Shown here: positions 34,236 through 48,288 of the stretch, piece by piece | Numbering within the stretch: position 1 is the first letter of the stretch | How the letters are laid out: the number at the start of each line of letters is the position of its first letter | DNA from: Usnea hakonensis | Lineage: Eukaryota; Ascomycota; Lecanoromycetes; Lecanorales; Parmeliaceae | Length of the DNA: 64,000 bases | Reading direction: 5' to 3' | Assembly: GCA_013423325.1 (NCBI GenBank) | Contig: BLJB01000073.1 | Location: 1-64,000, forward strand | Program-made: the position numbers and the translations under genes | Notes under the pieces: generated by a model | The model's database searches: none | What the model was told of the DNA's origin: nothing | Seen by the model: the letters and a program-made list of their open reading frames with translations, nothing else

Positions 34236-35822
34236 ATGGTGAGAGAGCGCACGCCTGCGCGGAATAAAGTAAGGTCTCAACTGGGAGAATCATGGGTAGT
34301 TGAGAGCGATGGCGACGATGAATATACTCCTCCGTCAAAGCAGGCGAATGGAATGAGACGCTCGCAGAAGATTGCGGACCCTGCGCAGAGCCCGCAGAAG
34401 AAACCGTCTCGTGTCAGTGCCAAGCCTAGCGGTGAACCGGAATTCATCATGCCTTCTATACATGAAGGCACCGTTGGTGGGTCTTGGATCGGACAAGAGA
34501 AACCGAGGGTGGAGAGGGAGTCTATCAAAGCGAGTAGGAGGGTACAACGACCCGAAGACAGAGGCCCATTTCCGTCCTGCCGTTCAACGGACCGAGTGGA
34601 ACAGAACAGGCTCCTCACGGTGTTCGAGGACTTCGCAAATGTTGTGACTCCAATGTTCGTGTGGATGTACGATGTCTTGGGTGGGGCTCTACATGCGTTG
34701 AAGACGCCAATCTCATACCTCATCGCCGGCTGGCTCCTTGTCGGGCTTGTAGTATTCTTACGCAATTTGCTTTTCAGCTCCGTATACTCTGCACTGTCGC
34801 CCGTATGCCGTATTCCCGGGGTCTCGTTCTTTAATTTTCCAATATGCCAATCACCAGTCTCGAACCTATATTCCAGCGAGGAGCCGCCACTGGTTGAATT
34901 CGACCAGCTCATGACTGTGCAGAACAAATTCGAAGCGATACTCCAGGAAAGCGCTGGCGGCGTTTCTCTTCCATTGGACATGAAGCGAGGTGAAACGTCG
35001 ATTCGCGACCTACGACAGGTTGTTCGCTTCAGCCAGCTACACTCTAAGAACGAACTTGTTCTTGAGTTTGATGGCTTCGTAGAGACCGCTCGCATTGCCT
35101 CCTACGACCTACAAAAGTTCAACAGCCATGTTGGCCGAGGCGTTGACAATATCCTTGCCACTGCCCGCTGGACGAAGCGGGTCCTGGAAGGCATAGCTGA
35201 GCGCGATGGGTCTCGAGGAGCTATATCATCGTTCTTTAACGACAGACTCCTGGCGCCTTTCCAACCTATAAGATTCACCGAAGACGCTCTGTTAAATCAG
35301 TACATCCAACACACACGCGTCGTTGAAGAGGAGATCAACCGTCTTGTAGTTGAAGCGCAAGCTTTACTTCTTGTCCTTCAAAATCTCGAGGACCGCCTTG
35401 ATGTGATTCATGGAATCGCAGTACGTGATAATCGACACGCACAGGGCAGCAGGGAGGAAGTCCTGTCGCAACTCTGGACAATGCTTGGAGGTAATCGCAG
35501 CAAACTAGGCAAATTCGATTCCCAATTACGACTTTTGGGTCAAGTGAACACCTATCGCCAAAATGCAATAGCTCATGTAAGCGGGACGCTGGTGAGGCTG
35601 CAAGGAATGGGCGCCGAGCTAGAAGAGTTAAGAGAGAGGGTTGGTGGTGTGGAACTGTTGGGTGGGAAAGGTAGTGTTCCGTTAAGTTTGCATATTGAGA
35701 ATATCGAGATGGGTGTGGAAAGGTTGGAGAGAGGGAGGAAAGGCGCGAAAGAATTGGAAAACGAAGAGTTAAGAAAGTCGCTGGGTAAAGGAAGGCAAGA
35801 TGAGAGGATGATCGGCAGGTGA
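34236..35822 (+). CDS. Hypothetical single-span membrane protein with coiled coil
   Basis: An intronless 528-codon frame starts at ACAATGGTG. I do not recognise a named family. Residues 1-125 are basic and disordered (TPARNKVRSQLGESW, SPQKKPSRVSAKP, MPSIHEGTVGGSW). A single hydrophobic helix lies at about 159-181 (YLIAGWLLVGLVVFL). The remaining ~340 residues are helical and heptad-like with several charged segments, e.g. HTRVVEEEINRLVVEAQALL and MGAELEELRERVGG, ending in a Lys/Arg/Glu-rich tail. A basic N-terminal half, one membrane span and a coiled-coil domain would suit a nuclear-envelope or ER protein, but that is inference from shape only. Confidence 0.75.
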   Translation: MVRERTPARNKVRSQLGESWVVESDGDDEYTPPSKQANGMRRSQKIADPAQSPQKKPSRVSAKPSGEPEFIMPSIHEGTVGGSWIGQEKPRVERESIKASRRVQRPEDRGPFPSCRSTDRVEQNRLLTVFEDFANVVTPMFVWMYDVLGGALHALKTPISYLIAGWLLVGLVVFLRNLLFSSVYSALSPVCRIPGVSFFNFPICQSPVSNLYSSEEPPLVEFDQLMTVQNKFEAILQESAGGVSLPLDMKRGETSIRDLRQVVRFSQLHSKNELVLEFDGFVETARIASYDLQKFNSHVGRGVDNILATARWTKRVLEGIAERDGSRGAISSFFNDRLLAPFQPIRFTEDALLNQYIQHTRVVEEEINRLVVEAQALLLVLQNLEDRLDVIHGIAVRDNRHAQGSREEVLSQLWTMLGGNRSKLGKFDSQLRLLGQVNTYRQNAIAHVSGTLVRLQGMGAELEELRERVGGVELLGGKGSVPLSLHIENIEMGVERLERGRKGAKELENEELRKSLGKGRQDERMIGR

Positions 35823-36091
35823 GGAAGCTGCCAATCAAGGTTTTTGCATATGATCTTTTCGGCTTGATTACGAAAGATACCCATTTGCTGTAATTTTATC
35901 GACGTCATATTAAGCTGTGCAAGGCATGAACTGCTGGATATCGGGCATTTAAAGGAAAAAAATCACCTGGTGTCTTCCCGGTTGCAAAACATTGATTGAG
36001 ATGAGGAAACATGCCCATTACCCGGCTTCATAACACCGATCGCCTTTCAAGGCGCGTAAATTCTTCGAGAGCCATCCATGATGCAAATGCT

Positions 36092-37938
36092 CTACATCCC
36101 AGTATCCATGCCTTGCATATGCATTTCCTGCATCTGCATTTCCTCGTCACGACCTTTGACGCTCTTCATCATGCTTTCCTGCATCGGTGGATTGTAGCTG
36201 CTAGCCGCCCGAAGTCTTGCACCAAACTTGTAGATGATCCATGGAATGGGTATCAACGCCGCCGAGATAAATCCAAACGTGGAGTATGTCCAGCCACCAG
36301 TCAAGTTGGTAATCACTATTAGCCGGTATGGTTAGTCGCTATGATGAAAGGTATTGAAAGGGCCGGATGACGTACTCTGAATGATCACCAGTGGTATTAT
36401 AGCTGCAAGGACCAATCTGAATGAAGCCGCTGCAGTGAGTGCCGACAGAGTACCGCGCGGTGGGTAGGCATCGAAGAGATAGGAGATCGAGGAGATCTAT
36501 GTCACACGATTAGAATAGGCTGAACATGTCCAAATGGATATACTTACAATAATAGATTGGGCCCCCCAGATGTACACTGCCGTGCCAAATATAGGACTCA
36601 GATAGTGGATTGTCGGGCTCGCAGTCCATGCAATCCAGAAGAGGGAAGTCATGACAAGAATCCCGCCTACCATTGCGGGCAACATTCGATATTCCTCCGG
36701 TACTGTGCCGTCGTGGTTCTTAGTACACCAATGAGGAAGGCTGATATCGATGATAGTAGACATAGCAGTTGATAGCACGGAACCGAGGATAGCTGCGCTG
36801 AAGGCAATGCCTACCTGTTGGACGGTAAAGCTGTAGGTGAGCTCCAGAACAGCGGGGATGGCGATGAACCATTGAAAAGTGACCGCAAAGATGAAGCCTA
36901 CTTCTAAGCTCAGAGCGATGACGATGGGTTCCGTGACTAGCATCTTCAAGGGTACGAAGAATGTCACAATGGACATTTCTCTCAGAGTGACTCCACTTTG
37001 GGCTTCCATGAGCTTCAGAGGCATACCGTTACGTTTGGCTCGGCGTCTCTGGATTTCGCGTGGGTAAGTATCTGGCTGGGCAATACCAAAGAGGTAAACG
37101 GCAACAGCGAGGATCAGAACTATCCACTGAGTCCATCGCCAGCCACCATACACAAAGATAAAGCCCCCAATGAGAGGTCCTGCCAGGATCATGAGCCTGC
37201 CAGCTAAATGATGAGGACGGAAGTGGAGCTTACCACATGCTGCTCCTATAAAAGAAGCTAAAGAGAGGAACGAATAATATGCTACTGTTATTTGTGCAGA
37301 CCAAACGTCGGCAAACGTCCCTTCAATCAAGACGAGGCAAGGGCCTCCGAAGAAGCCAGCGAAGAAGCGGCATACTGCTAGAGCTGCGAAAGAGCGGGAA
37401 AACGAGGCGCCTAGAATGAATAGGCTGAAGGTCGGTAGGGAGACTAAGTAGACTGCCTGCCGCCCAAAACGTTCACTAAGGTGCGGTGTGATTATTGGCG
37501 CGAAGGCGATGCCCAGGAGATTCAAAGAGAATCCGAGAATTGCAACCTGCATTGTCACACCGAACCGTTCGACCACTCCTGAAATCCCAGCTGTGTAGCT
37601 GGTAATTCCAAAGGCACTGAAGATGCTTAATTAGTGTCTATCATATATTATAGTGCGACCAAATGTGTGACTTACACCACCCAAGCAAAGGCAAATCCAA
37701 CCGCTGAAGCATAGATTTTTTTGTGCAATGGCCAATTTTGTGGGTTGTCAGGATCATTAGCAGACATCATATGACCACCAGCAGTAGGCATTGTGTCTGC
37801 AGTGGTCTTCGTCATGTCTGGGCCCTGGCTTGAAGAGTCGGTCATGTCAAGGTGAGATGGAGAAGCAGCATCGAAGGTCGTCATTGTTGCGTCTGACCAG
37901 TTGCAGATATTTCTCAATGGATCTTCAGCGTAGTGCAT
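36092..37938 (-). CDS. Major facilitator transporter, DHA1 type
   Basis: Exons downward: 37938-37676, 37616-37234, 37179-36548, 36496-36376, 36315-36092; 540 residues. All four introns (51-60 bases) close in phase. The soluble N-terminus ends in DPDNPQNWP, the hallmark entering TM1 of fungal drug:H+ antiporters of the DHA1 branch. About twelve hydrophobic helices follow. The loop motif after TM2 reads TPHLSERFGR (motif A-like). FFGGPCLVLIEGTFADVW, GGWRWTQWI and YLFDAYPPRGTLSA are family blocks. Homologues export polyamines, caffeine or azoles across the plasma membrane; the substrate here is not predictable. There is no neighbouring biosynthetic gene to suggest one. Confidence 0.92.
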
Positions 37939-40421
<2,483 letters not shown>

Positions 40422-41414
40422 AAAGGTCAGATAAATATGAGTAGCGTCCCAGAGAAATTCAAACGTCATACCTACGTCGTCCTCTCTTGACAGTGACCGC
40501 GCCACAGACAAAGCCTTTCTATCGATCATTGGGACACACTGAGAGGCTTTCCCCAAAAATCAAGCCTGGGTATTTGGCAATGGAAGTCCGCAGTCTTTGC
40601 CCAAGCCTTCCGAATGCTACTCCAGCACGCACGGCGAACTCACGTAGTACTATCGACATTTCTTGCGTGAGGAAAGCTCGAGGCAAGACAAGGCTATCAC
40701 TGCAATATGTCTTGCCAAGCGCCGCTCTGGGTGGGTGCTTGCAAGAGTAAGGTAGGAGAGAATGAAAGCTATCTGCTCTGTACACAGCCACACGAAGAAT
40801 TGATTTGGCTCGAAGCTGAAATGCAAAACAGTGATGCGAAAGTGTGGCGATTTGCACATATTTTCAGTGCAGATGTTTCACCGGTCGCAGAAAGTAAGCG
40901 GGAGGATTTCCAGTCAGCCTTGAGGCTCTGCGATGCTCCTCTTCTCCGTGGGGGCGCAGCGGCCTGAGGCAACTAAGCCCCGTCACATCCTCAGCAATGC
41001 CTTGGAGAACAAAGCTCACCATGTATGATTGCAACTCATTGAGACTCAATAACCCCCCAATGTAAGAGAATGCTTGCCATTTACGACACAATGTCACATC
41101 ATGTTGATTTACAGCCACTGTCTCCATCAATTCTGTTCTTAGCATGCGTTCTTTATTGGCGGAAAACAGAGACGAGGCTAAGTAAGTCCTCGTTTACTTG
41201 GCATGGTATTCGCTCAGTCTGAGAAAGTAGCCTTGCGTCCTCAGTCACAAAACCTCTTCATACCCTGAAAATTCTTTTGTCTTCATGCTTGGTGGTTGTG
41301 CATTGACCCTCCAAATTTAAACTTTCAGACTTTACATTGAAAAGACTTTCTGCGCATCGTTCATCCCCGTGTCCAAGCTTTAATCTCTCCTCCGCACACA
41401 AATCCTCTCAAAGA
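40422..41414. other. Intergenic, about 1 kb
   Basis: Several mutually overlapping short frames on both strands at 40487-41145, none with a domain. 41250-41414 is pyrimidine-rich and is probably the promoter/leader of the next gene. Nothing else seen. Confidence 0.45.
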
Positions 41415-42266
41415 ATGTGTTTGTGGCCCGAGCGCGTCGAAGTCCGAGAACGACGCCCGCGAACTTGGAATGAGCCCCGTCATAAGCGTCTTAGCTTCGT
41501 CAGAGGTAGTAAACGGGACTCTGATGAATGGACACCACCCCCGAGAAAGCTCTCACAAATGGAGATTTGGAATCGCCGACGAATGCAAGAATTGGAACAA
41601 CAAGCATTCAGGCCTCATTTTCCGTATCAGCCGCTTCAAGGATTCACTGACCCACGAATAACACAATTATCGCCACAGAGGGAACATTTTCAGCCAGGGC
41701 ACCATAGCGGTCAACCAGGTCACCATGGCGGTCAACCAGGTCACCATGGCGGTCAACCAGGTCACCATGGCGGTCAACCAGGTCACCATGGCGGTCATCC
41801 AGGTCACCATGGCGGTGGACCCGAGTTTGACGGACACGGCGATCACGGAGGCCGGCCACAACTTCGTCAGCATTCCCATCATAGCGACGAGAGTATTGTT
41901 GGGATTGTGGATGACGATCACGATGGCCACGACGGTCATGACGACCCGTGCCAGAGGTCGCTCCGCTATATCCTCTTAGAGCCCTCAAAAGTTCAGTTAC
42001 CGAAGGGTTTTAAAGCGCATGGGAAGAAGAGGTCTAAAGGTCACAAGAAGAAGTGTGCAAACTCGTTATATTCCTCAGAGGACAGCAGCAGTTCTGACGA
42101 TTCTTCCGGATTCACGCAAGGTTACAGAGCTGGGCGGCGCTCGCTTTCGAGAAGAGCTGTCCCGAGAGGAAGGAGCCGGAGCCGGAGCCGTTTCACTGAT
42201 GATAGCTTTGAAGACTTGATGGATTCACATTATAGGAGCAGATCGAGGGGAGGGAGGCGACATTGA
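41415..42266 (+). CDS. Hypothetical His/Gly repeat protein with Arg-Ser tail
   Basis: A 283-codon frame from the first ATG in good context (AAGAATGTG); the frame extends upstream only from a TTG. No known domain. The N-terminus is Arg/Trp/Pro-rich (ERVEVRERRPRTWNEPRHKR). Residues about 93-134 are six seven-residue units, four of them identical QPGHHGG, followed by GHGDHGG and DDDHDGHDGHDD. The C-terminal third is basic with SSEDSSSSDDSS and ends in Arg-Ser runs (RGRSRSRSRF, YRSRSRGGRRH). The His-rich part could bind metal and the RS tail could be phosphorylated or contact RNA, but both are guesses from composition. Confidence 0.65.
   Translation: MCLWPERVEVRERRPRTWNEPRHKRLSFVRGSKRDSDEWTPPPRKLSQMEIWNRRRMQELEQQAFRPHFPYQPLQGFTDPRITQLSPQREHFQPGHHSGQPGHHGGQPGHHGGQPGHHGGQPGHHGGHPGHHGGGPEFDGHGDHGGRPQLRQHSHHSDESIVGIVDDDHDGHDGHDDPCQRSLRYILLEPSKVQLPKGFKAHGKKRSKGHKKKCANSLYSSEDSSSSDDSSGFTQGYRAGRRSLSRRAVPRGRSRSRSRFTDDSFEDLMDSHYRSRSRGGRRH
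41691..41816 (+). repeat. In-frame 21-bp minisatellite, six units
   Basis: Six tandem 21-base units encode QPGHHSG, four QPGHHGG and HPGHHGG. The central four are identical at nucleotide level (CAACCAGGTCACCATGGCGG plus T), implying recent expansion or homogenisation. The spacing and coding frame exclude a CRISPR array. Confidence 0.9.
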
Positions 42267-44086
42267 CCGGACGTGTATCAGAGTCGGGTAGATCCTCATC
42301 AGCAAGCTTGATGGCCCCGGAGCGCGACAATTTTTGGGCGGCGAGAGTGCCTGGTTTTGGTCAGTCGGCGTACCTTGAGTCTCAATCTTTTTTATGACTG
42401 TAACGAATGAAACGTCATCCTGTTTTGTAACTACTTACTGCGCTCTATCTGCAACTATGTTCAAGGTCCTTGGACCAGCATGAAGCATGTTCTGCTAGTT
42501 GAAGGGAGAACGAGGGCAATGTTTCCGGCTTGAAAGTTCTGATTATGTCTTCTATAAAAATATTGCGTGTTTGCCATCTCTCATCTTCCTATGATCCCTT
42601 TTTCCTGACAAGAGCATGCATGGATGGCGTCAAAGTGACATCAAGATCCGAACAATGAATAGCGGAGCAGCTCATTGAAATCCTCAAGTTGATTCCCATG
42701 CTCCATCGTGGTGTTCGGATTGCGGTGCTACCTGCCTCCTTTTGTTGTAGAACATTGGAGCGCAGCAGAGCGGTCGGTGACTAAGTTGTCAGGGGCTATG
42801 GGGGGTTGGATCTTTGCTAGCGCCACTGCAAATCTTTGGCTTTTCACCCTCCGGCCTTGTCCCTTCGCTTGATTCAAGGAACACTACCTTACTTCCAGGT
42901 CGTTCGAGGTTGTTGAACTTCTCAAAATTGCGCTGTTGAGCCTGTCAATTATGGTGACCCAGGGAACGTCGAATCTTCTTCTCGTCCAAAGGAATTGTTG
43001 AGCAGGCTCTAGATAGACCGACGTCGTCAGATCCTATCCTGTGAGGAACATGTGCCGTCATCCAGTTGCATAGCTGCACCAAGGCGAAAGCCGTGTATCC
43101 TACGTCTTCATCCTGGCTTACGAACTGTTCGACGCTCGGCAAAGGCACAGCTGTGATATTGTTGACATGGCGTCCGAGCATTATACTTGTGCGCATGCGA
43201 GATTCTTGCCCGTGGTGTAGACGTCAAGTTCTTTTTTGGAGCTGGATATACATTCGGCTATATGAAAATTCCGTAATGGCTAAGACCGCTCCGCCAGTTG
43301 GTGCCGACTTGCAGGGCGTCTAGTCTGCTAAGAACCTTGTTAACGCTGGCTAGAATTATCTGTCCATCATGACAACAAGGTTGCAAGAGAGCCATCATGT
43401 GGGCCCTAGGTCGGGAGGTGTCCATATCATGGAAGTGCAAGCGTATGCGGTATGTTCAAAAGGTTGTGTCAAGCTCGTGAATAATGGCCCTTTGGGTCCT
43501 GCTTCGTATGTACAGATGGACTTGGACCAAACCTTTTGTTCGGCGACAGCAGGCTTCGTATAAATGCTTCAGGTTATACATTATTGATGTTGTAATGTTC
43601 ATAAAAAGGATAGTCTTGTGCTTCGCTCCGTAGGTGAAGTGGGATTCGAAGCGTGGAGGTCGCCTTGACATATAAGCAAAACACAGCGCTTGACATTGAC
43701 GGCTGTCTTATTATTGTTGGTGCGCAAGGTTGGAGATGTACTGTTTGGACAGTGCGATAAGTGTTCGAGACGAATTAGTGCGCTTACAACGTAAGGTTAT
43801 GTATGCGGCTGCGACTCATGCGCTCCCAGTCGAGCAACATGGCTCAAAAGTCAAATCCAGCGACAGCCGATCACAACAGGGAGGTTAGCAACGTAACATT
43901 CTTCCTAATATCCATACGATAGCTGTCATCCGCGTATCTGATGTCTCACCTCTTCTGTAGACTTGGAAAAAGGAATCCTTGTCGTCTTAAAAGTTGAAAC
44001 AGTGAGAATGCGCCAATCATCTACATTTCGACTCGCAATTCGTCGGGCCAACAAATTGTTTACTGCGTAAAATAAGTCAGATGTCT
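42267..44086. other. Gene-poor 1.8 kb stretch
   Basis: No supportable gene. Minus-strand frames at 43258-43440 and 42945-43196 are adjacent and could be exons of a decayed or unrecognised gene, but I find no convincing splice pair or family block. The plus-strand frames there are their shadows. 42267-42600 is the 3' flank of the repeat protein gene. Confidence 0.4.
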
Positions 44087-46845
44087 TCACATCCCTAGGT
44101 ACCGAGTCTTCAATCTTTCCTCGTCGCCACATTTCAGGCCGCTAACTCCAATGGATATAATTTCTCCGGGCATCAAGTCAATACCACCATCGCTGAAAGT
44201 CACGTCATGATCTTCTCCCCATTTCGGTTCAGCCACCTCCAACACAAGCCCTTTAATGGGCACGTCTGAGGAGATCTCTACAGCACCGGCCATCTGTGGC
44301 GGCTTGAGGTCCTTAGCCGTGCCAAGTGTATGTGTATGTGTATGTTTCACATTGCTGACAGTGGGGGTCAATGTGAGCTTGACCTTTTTCGGCTTGGGTA
44401 GGTGCGCATATTTAAGTGGTTCCGGCCAGTTAATTGCTCTAGCGATTTGGTCGCCGTTTGTGTTGTGCATGTATACTGCCACAACCGTCTGCTGCTCATC
44501 ATCATTCCTTATGGCGTGGTCATTAGTCACATCAGAGCTGTCGTCCTTATTATTTTCAGACAGTGGAAACTCGAATTCAGAGATCTCGGTGCTGCGATTC
44601 GGAAGAAGCAGTTTTTCGGTGTGCAAGTTCCTATGCTCTTCTTGCTCTCCAGTTATGAGATTGCAGGTTCTGACGTGGATGAATACCTCGTGGGCGTCAA
44701 GGGAGAGATTACACGCCCACATCTCAATTTTGTGTATAGTAGTCTTAAAGGCGCGGGTGTATTTGTCTGCGAAAGTCGTGTGCACCACCCGCTTGAGACC
44801 TATCGTAAGAGACTGCAGCTCGCGCTTCACCGCGAAATAGGCCAATTTAGGTCTCAGGTAGTAATCCGCGATCGACCACGATGTGCAAGGCCAGCAGTCA
44901 TTCAGTTGCCACACCAATACGCCAGCGCAGTACTCTCGGCCTGGACCTTTCCACTGCCGTTTCCAAAGCTTGTACGCGGAGGAAATGCACTCGGCTTGCA
45001 CAAGTTGTGTGCAATAGATATATTGCTCGAAAGGATCTAGCGTGTACCGTATATTTTCTGCTAAATAGAGAGCCAATCTACGCTCGTGCCCAGCAGCCTT
45101 ATTGTGGAAATCTACTGTGGAGGACTGAGGATACCTTTCAGTATCCAGGTGGGTATCACGGAGATAGCTGTCAACGGTTTCAATGTCCGGAAATGCTTCC
45201 ATGCCGAATTCGGATACGAATCTTCCTACCAGCCGGTCGAAATCCTGATATCGCTCCTGCGTGCCGTGCCAGACATTCCACTGATGAATATCTCCTACAT
45301 AAGGATCACTAGTATCTTTTCCGCCATAGGGCGACCCAAAATGATAGAAAGTCCCCGGCACGAGCTCCTTGGTAACGTCCACGAGAATTTTTTCATATAT
45401 GTACCTCGCTGGGAAAGTGGTTCTTAGCCAATTTCTAGGATCCTGGTCGTTGGGATCGTATTCCAGATTCTCAGTCTCCCGATACTGATAGTCCTCATTG
45501 TTACCCGACCATATCACAATGGATGGATGATGGCGGAGAAGTTTAATATTCTCCACCGCTTCACGCTTCACTAAGTCCAAGAACTCCTCATTTGCTGGGT
45601 AGTTACCACATGCAAACAAGAAGTCTTGCCAAACCAAGACCCCCATCTCATCGCAAGCTTCGTAGAAACACTGTTCCTCATAGATTCCGCCACCCCAAGC
45701 TCTGAGCATGACCTGATTCCCATCGACCGCCAGCTTGACCCAGTCACGGTACCTCTTCCGTCCGATTGATTGGGTGAACGAGTCTGCAGGAATCCAGTTG
45801 CTACCACCGCAGAAGATTGGGATGTTATTAATCTCGAAGAGAAAGGTAGAACCGGGATTGTCGTCGAACTTTCGCTGGACGACTTTGGCTCTTCTGATCC
45901 CAAAGCGTTTATTTGCCGTATCTAGAAGAGCCTGCTTCCGGCACAGGGTAGCCTTTAGAATGTGGAGCGGCTGCTCGCCATACGTATGAGGATACCACAA
46001 TTTTGGATTCTGACTTTTGAAAGTAGCTGTGGCGAAGCTCTTCTCTACCTTAACTGTTTCTACACCAACGAGTCTCCCCTCGAGTGAAATCTCAAAGATT
46101 ACTTCATCCCCATTTTCATCGTCTTCGATCTCTGCCTTGGCTACCACCTCAGCTGATTTCAATGACTTATCAACTTGTGTCGTGCAGTATAGATCGGAGA
46201 TGCGCGATTGATAGATCTCTAGGTTGATTGGTCGCCATGGGCCGCAACTGAGCAAGCACGGTCCCCAGTCCCAACCCTAGTGTTGGGGGTTAGCCAAATT
46301 ATGTGAAGGCTGTAGAAGGATATAATCACATAATGATACTGGGCTTTTCTGACGGAGAGCCGACTGGGATCGCCATTCCAGCACCCCCAATGATGATCTG
46401 GATGCTGCTCTACGAGCTTCTTACCGATTAGGTAGGTGCTATCGAAAGTAATTTCCAGGGTGTTCACTTCCTCCGAGCGAAGTGTATTGGTAACGAAGAT
46501 TCTTTCAGGGATGAACATGTCTTTGGTCTTGAGTATTTCTTTGTCATTGAGGACTACCGTTGCAAAGGTATCCAATCCATCAAACGCAAGCACGACTTTT
46601 TCACCCAAACCTACGGTTGGTGTGCGAAAAGCGACTCTGTAGATCCATGGTTTCTCACCGACCCACTGGCATTCATTCTCGCTCTTGCCAACCAACGGAT
46701 TTGAGATGATACCATTGTGGATCAAATCCATGTGTACATTAGTTGGCATGCCACAAACTCCCATCCATTCAGAAGTCGGACAGTCTGCTTGACGAAACGT
46801 CCATCCATGCCTGTTGTCAAGGGGTATGACGGTTCGAGTGGCCAT
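44087..46845 (-). CDS. mndB: Beta-mannosidase, glycoside hydrolase family 2 (intracellular B type)
   Basis: Exons 46845-46330 and 46276-44087; 901 residues. The 53-base intron (donor GTGATT, branch GGCTAACC) joins RKAQYHY to GWDWGPCLLSCGPWRP, a block diagnostic for the family. There is no signal peptide (MATRTVIPLDNRHGWTFRQA), so the enzyme should be intracellular, cleaving beta-1,4-mannose from short oligosaccharides. The acid/base Glu is in IVIWSGNNEDYQY and the nucleophile Glu in RFVSEFGMEAFPD. GGSNWIPADSF and MLRAWGGGIYEEQCFYEACDEMG are conserved barrel segments. Near the C-terminus a small GTGTAT-type microsatellite encodes KHTHTHT. Confidence 0.95.
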
Positions 46846-47814
46846 TCTGTCCCGAGCAACTTAATTCAATTGGTACTATAATAACCAGATACGCCTCCTC
46901 CAAAATTAATGATATCGAAGTTGCAATATGACCACACGCCTGCGGTTGCTTGCGGTGTCGGGGCAGAAGCACAGGCAAGGATGAATCGCCAAGTCTTCCG
47001 TTTTCTTATTTCCAAAGGCTCCCAATTGTAGTGAGCAATGAGTGGTGATGTGGCAAGGTTCGAGAATGTCGCATGCGACTTCGCAAAATTCTGTGAGTTA
47101 AAGCCAGCTCATGAACCATTCTAAGCAAGACAATACACTATGCCACTGTGAAAGGTCAAGTTTCGGTATAGGTAAAGCGATAGTTCCGGGTTGCTACCTT
47201 AAGGGTAAGCCCCCAGTATCTAGCCTCAAAGGAGCAAGGTGATCGTCCTCCAGAGCACTATTCGCTACCGCTCATAGTGCTCCACAACTCAAATACGCAT
47301 GCGGCTTAAATACGCAAAATTACCTTTTTTGATACCACTCTTTCGAATCATTATTAATCTATAATACTATACTATAATGGACATACAATCTGCTCATGAA
47401 ATGAATTGGTATGTTTGGCAGACCCGAAAAATTGTGGCAGTAATTGGTACAACGTGGTGCCTTCTTCTCCCTCCAATTTTGCAGCACGTTTGGGCCACTG
47501 AACTAATCACCACCCACTCGGAATTCCTTTTCACTGAATGAGGCCCTGATGGTAGGGTCTTCAAAGTCTAATTGTCACTTTCTTATCCTCTCACAGCAAT
47601 TCTATTTCTCAAGTCAAGACGAGACCTGCATGCCTAAGTATACAGAGTCGCTGTTGTTGATTGACATGTCTGAGGTACAGACCACACATTTTCTGGGCAG
47701 CAGATGAACAGAAGAGTAGATTCCGTCGAGAAAAGCATTAGACGCGATTGCCATGTCCTACTTCATTCATCTGGGTCCTCGCCAGTTGCTTCCTTGCATT
47801 GAAGCATCAGTTCC
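46846..47814. other. Intergenic upstream of beta-mannosidase
   Basis: Nearly 1 kb with no frame worth calling. 47320-47400 is AT-rich. No repeats or structured elements recognised. Confidence 0.5.
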
Positions 47815-48288
47815 TTAAGGCTGCCTGCCAAGAAACAATGCCTAACAACCGTGTAACTTGACAATGATCCTCAGCTTGTAGGCCACAAGTCGTAGATTGA
47901 GTAAAGAGCTTACCCGCGGAATTCCGCCCTGGCCAGTCTGACCAAAAGCAAACACATCAGCTCTAGTGATTAAAGAAAACCGCGGAGGCAACAGCTTACG
48001 GGACATCGTTCATCAGTGTAGCAATCATGACCGCTGGCGCAGTCGGCTGCGCTACAAGGAGAAGCGTATCCAGCGGTGGGGGTGTATCCTGGTATGGTGC
48101 AGATGCCTAGACATGGTGAGATTCTCTGTCTCGAACGGAAATTGTTCAATTCTGGGTACGGGAATTAGAGAAAACTAACACTGATCGGGTGCGCCAGGGC
48201 AGAAGTATGGGAAAGGAGCTGCTGCGGGACTCGCCGTGACAGCGAGTATGCTGGCTAGGAAAGTAAAGAAGACAGCTTGGAGATGCAT
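47815..48288 (-). CDS. Small secreted cysteine-rich protein (effector-like)
   Basis: Exons downward: 48288-48180, 48106-48000, 47937-47914 and, least certain, 47841-47815; about 88 residues. It begins with a clear secretion signal (MHLQAVFFTFLASILAVTASPA). The mature part is short and rich in Cys, Pro, Gly and Tyr: PYFCPGAPDQCICTIPGYTP, then SPCSAADCASGHDCYTDERC. Seven Cys fall in 40 residues, implying disulphides. The first three exons are joined by introns with good donors and branch points (CTGATG); the final acceptor could be TTAG at 47842 or CAG 12 bases further on. No paralogue or known family is recognised. Signal peptide plus small size plus high Cys is the usual profile of apoplastic effectors or antimicrobial peptides, which is inference. 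Confidence 0.68.

Noticed and set aside
41691..41816. Regular direct repeats resembling a CRISPR array
   Set aside because: The units are contiguous 21-mers without spacers, in frame in a eukaryotic gene.
42945..43440. Two adjacent minus-strand frames as a possible two-exon gene
   Set aside because: No convincing donor/acceptor pair or recognisable protein family; left as unassigned.
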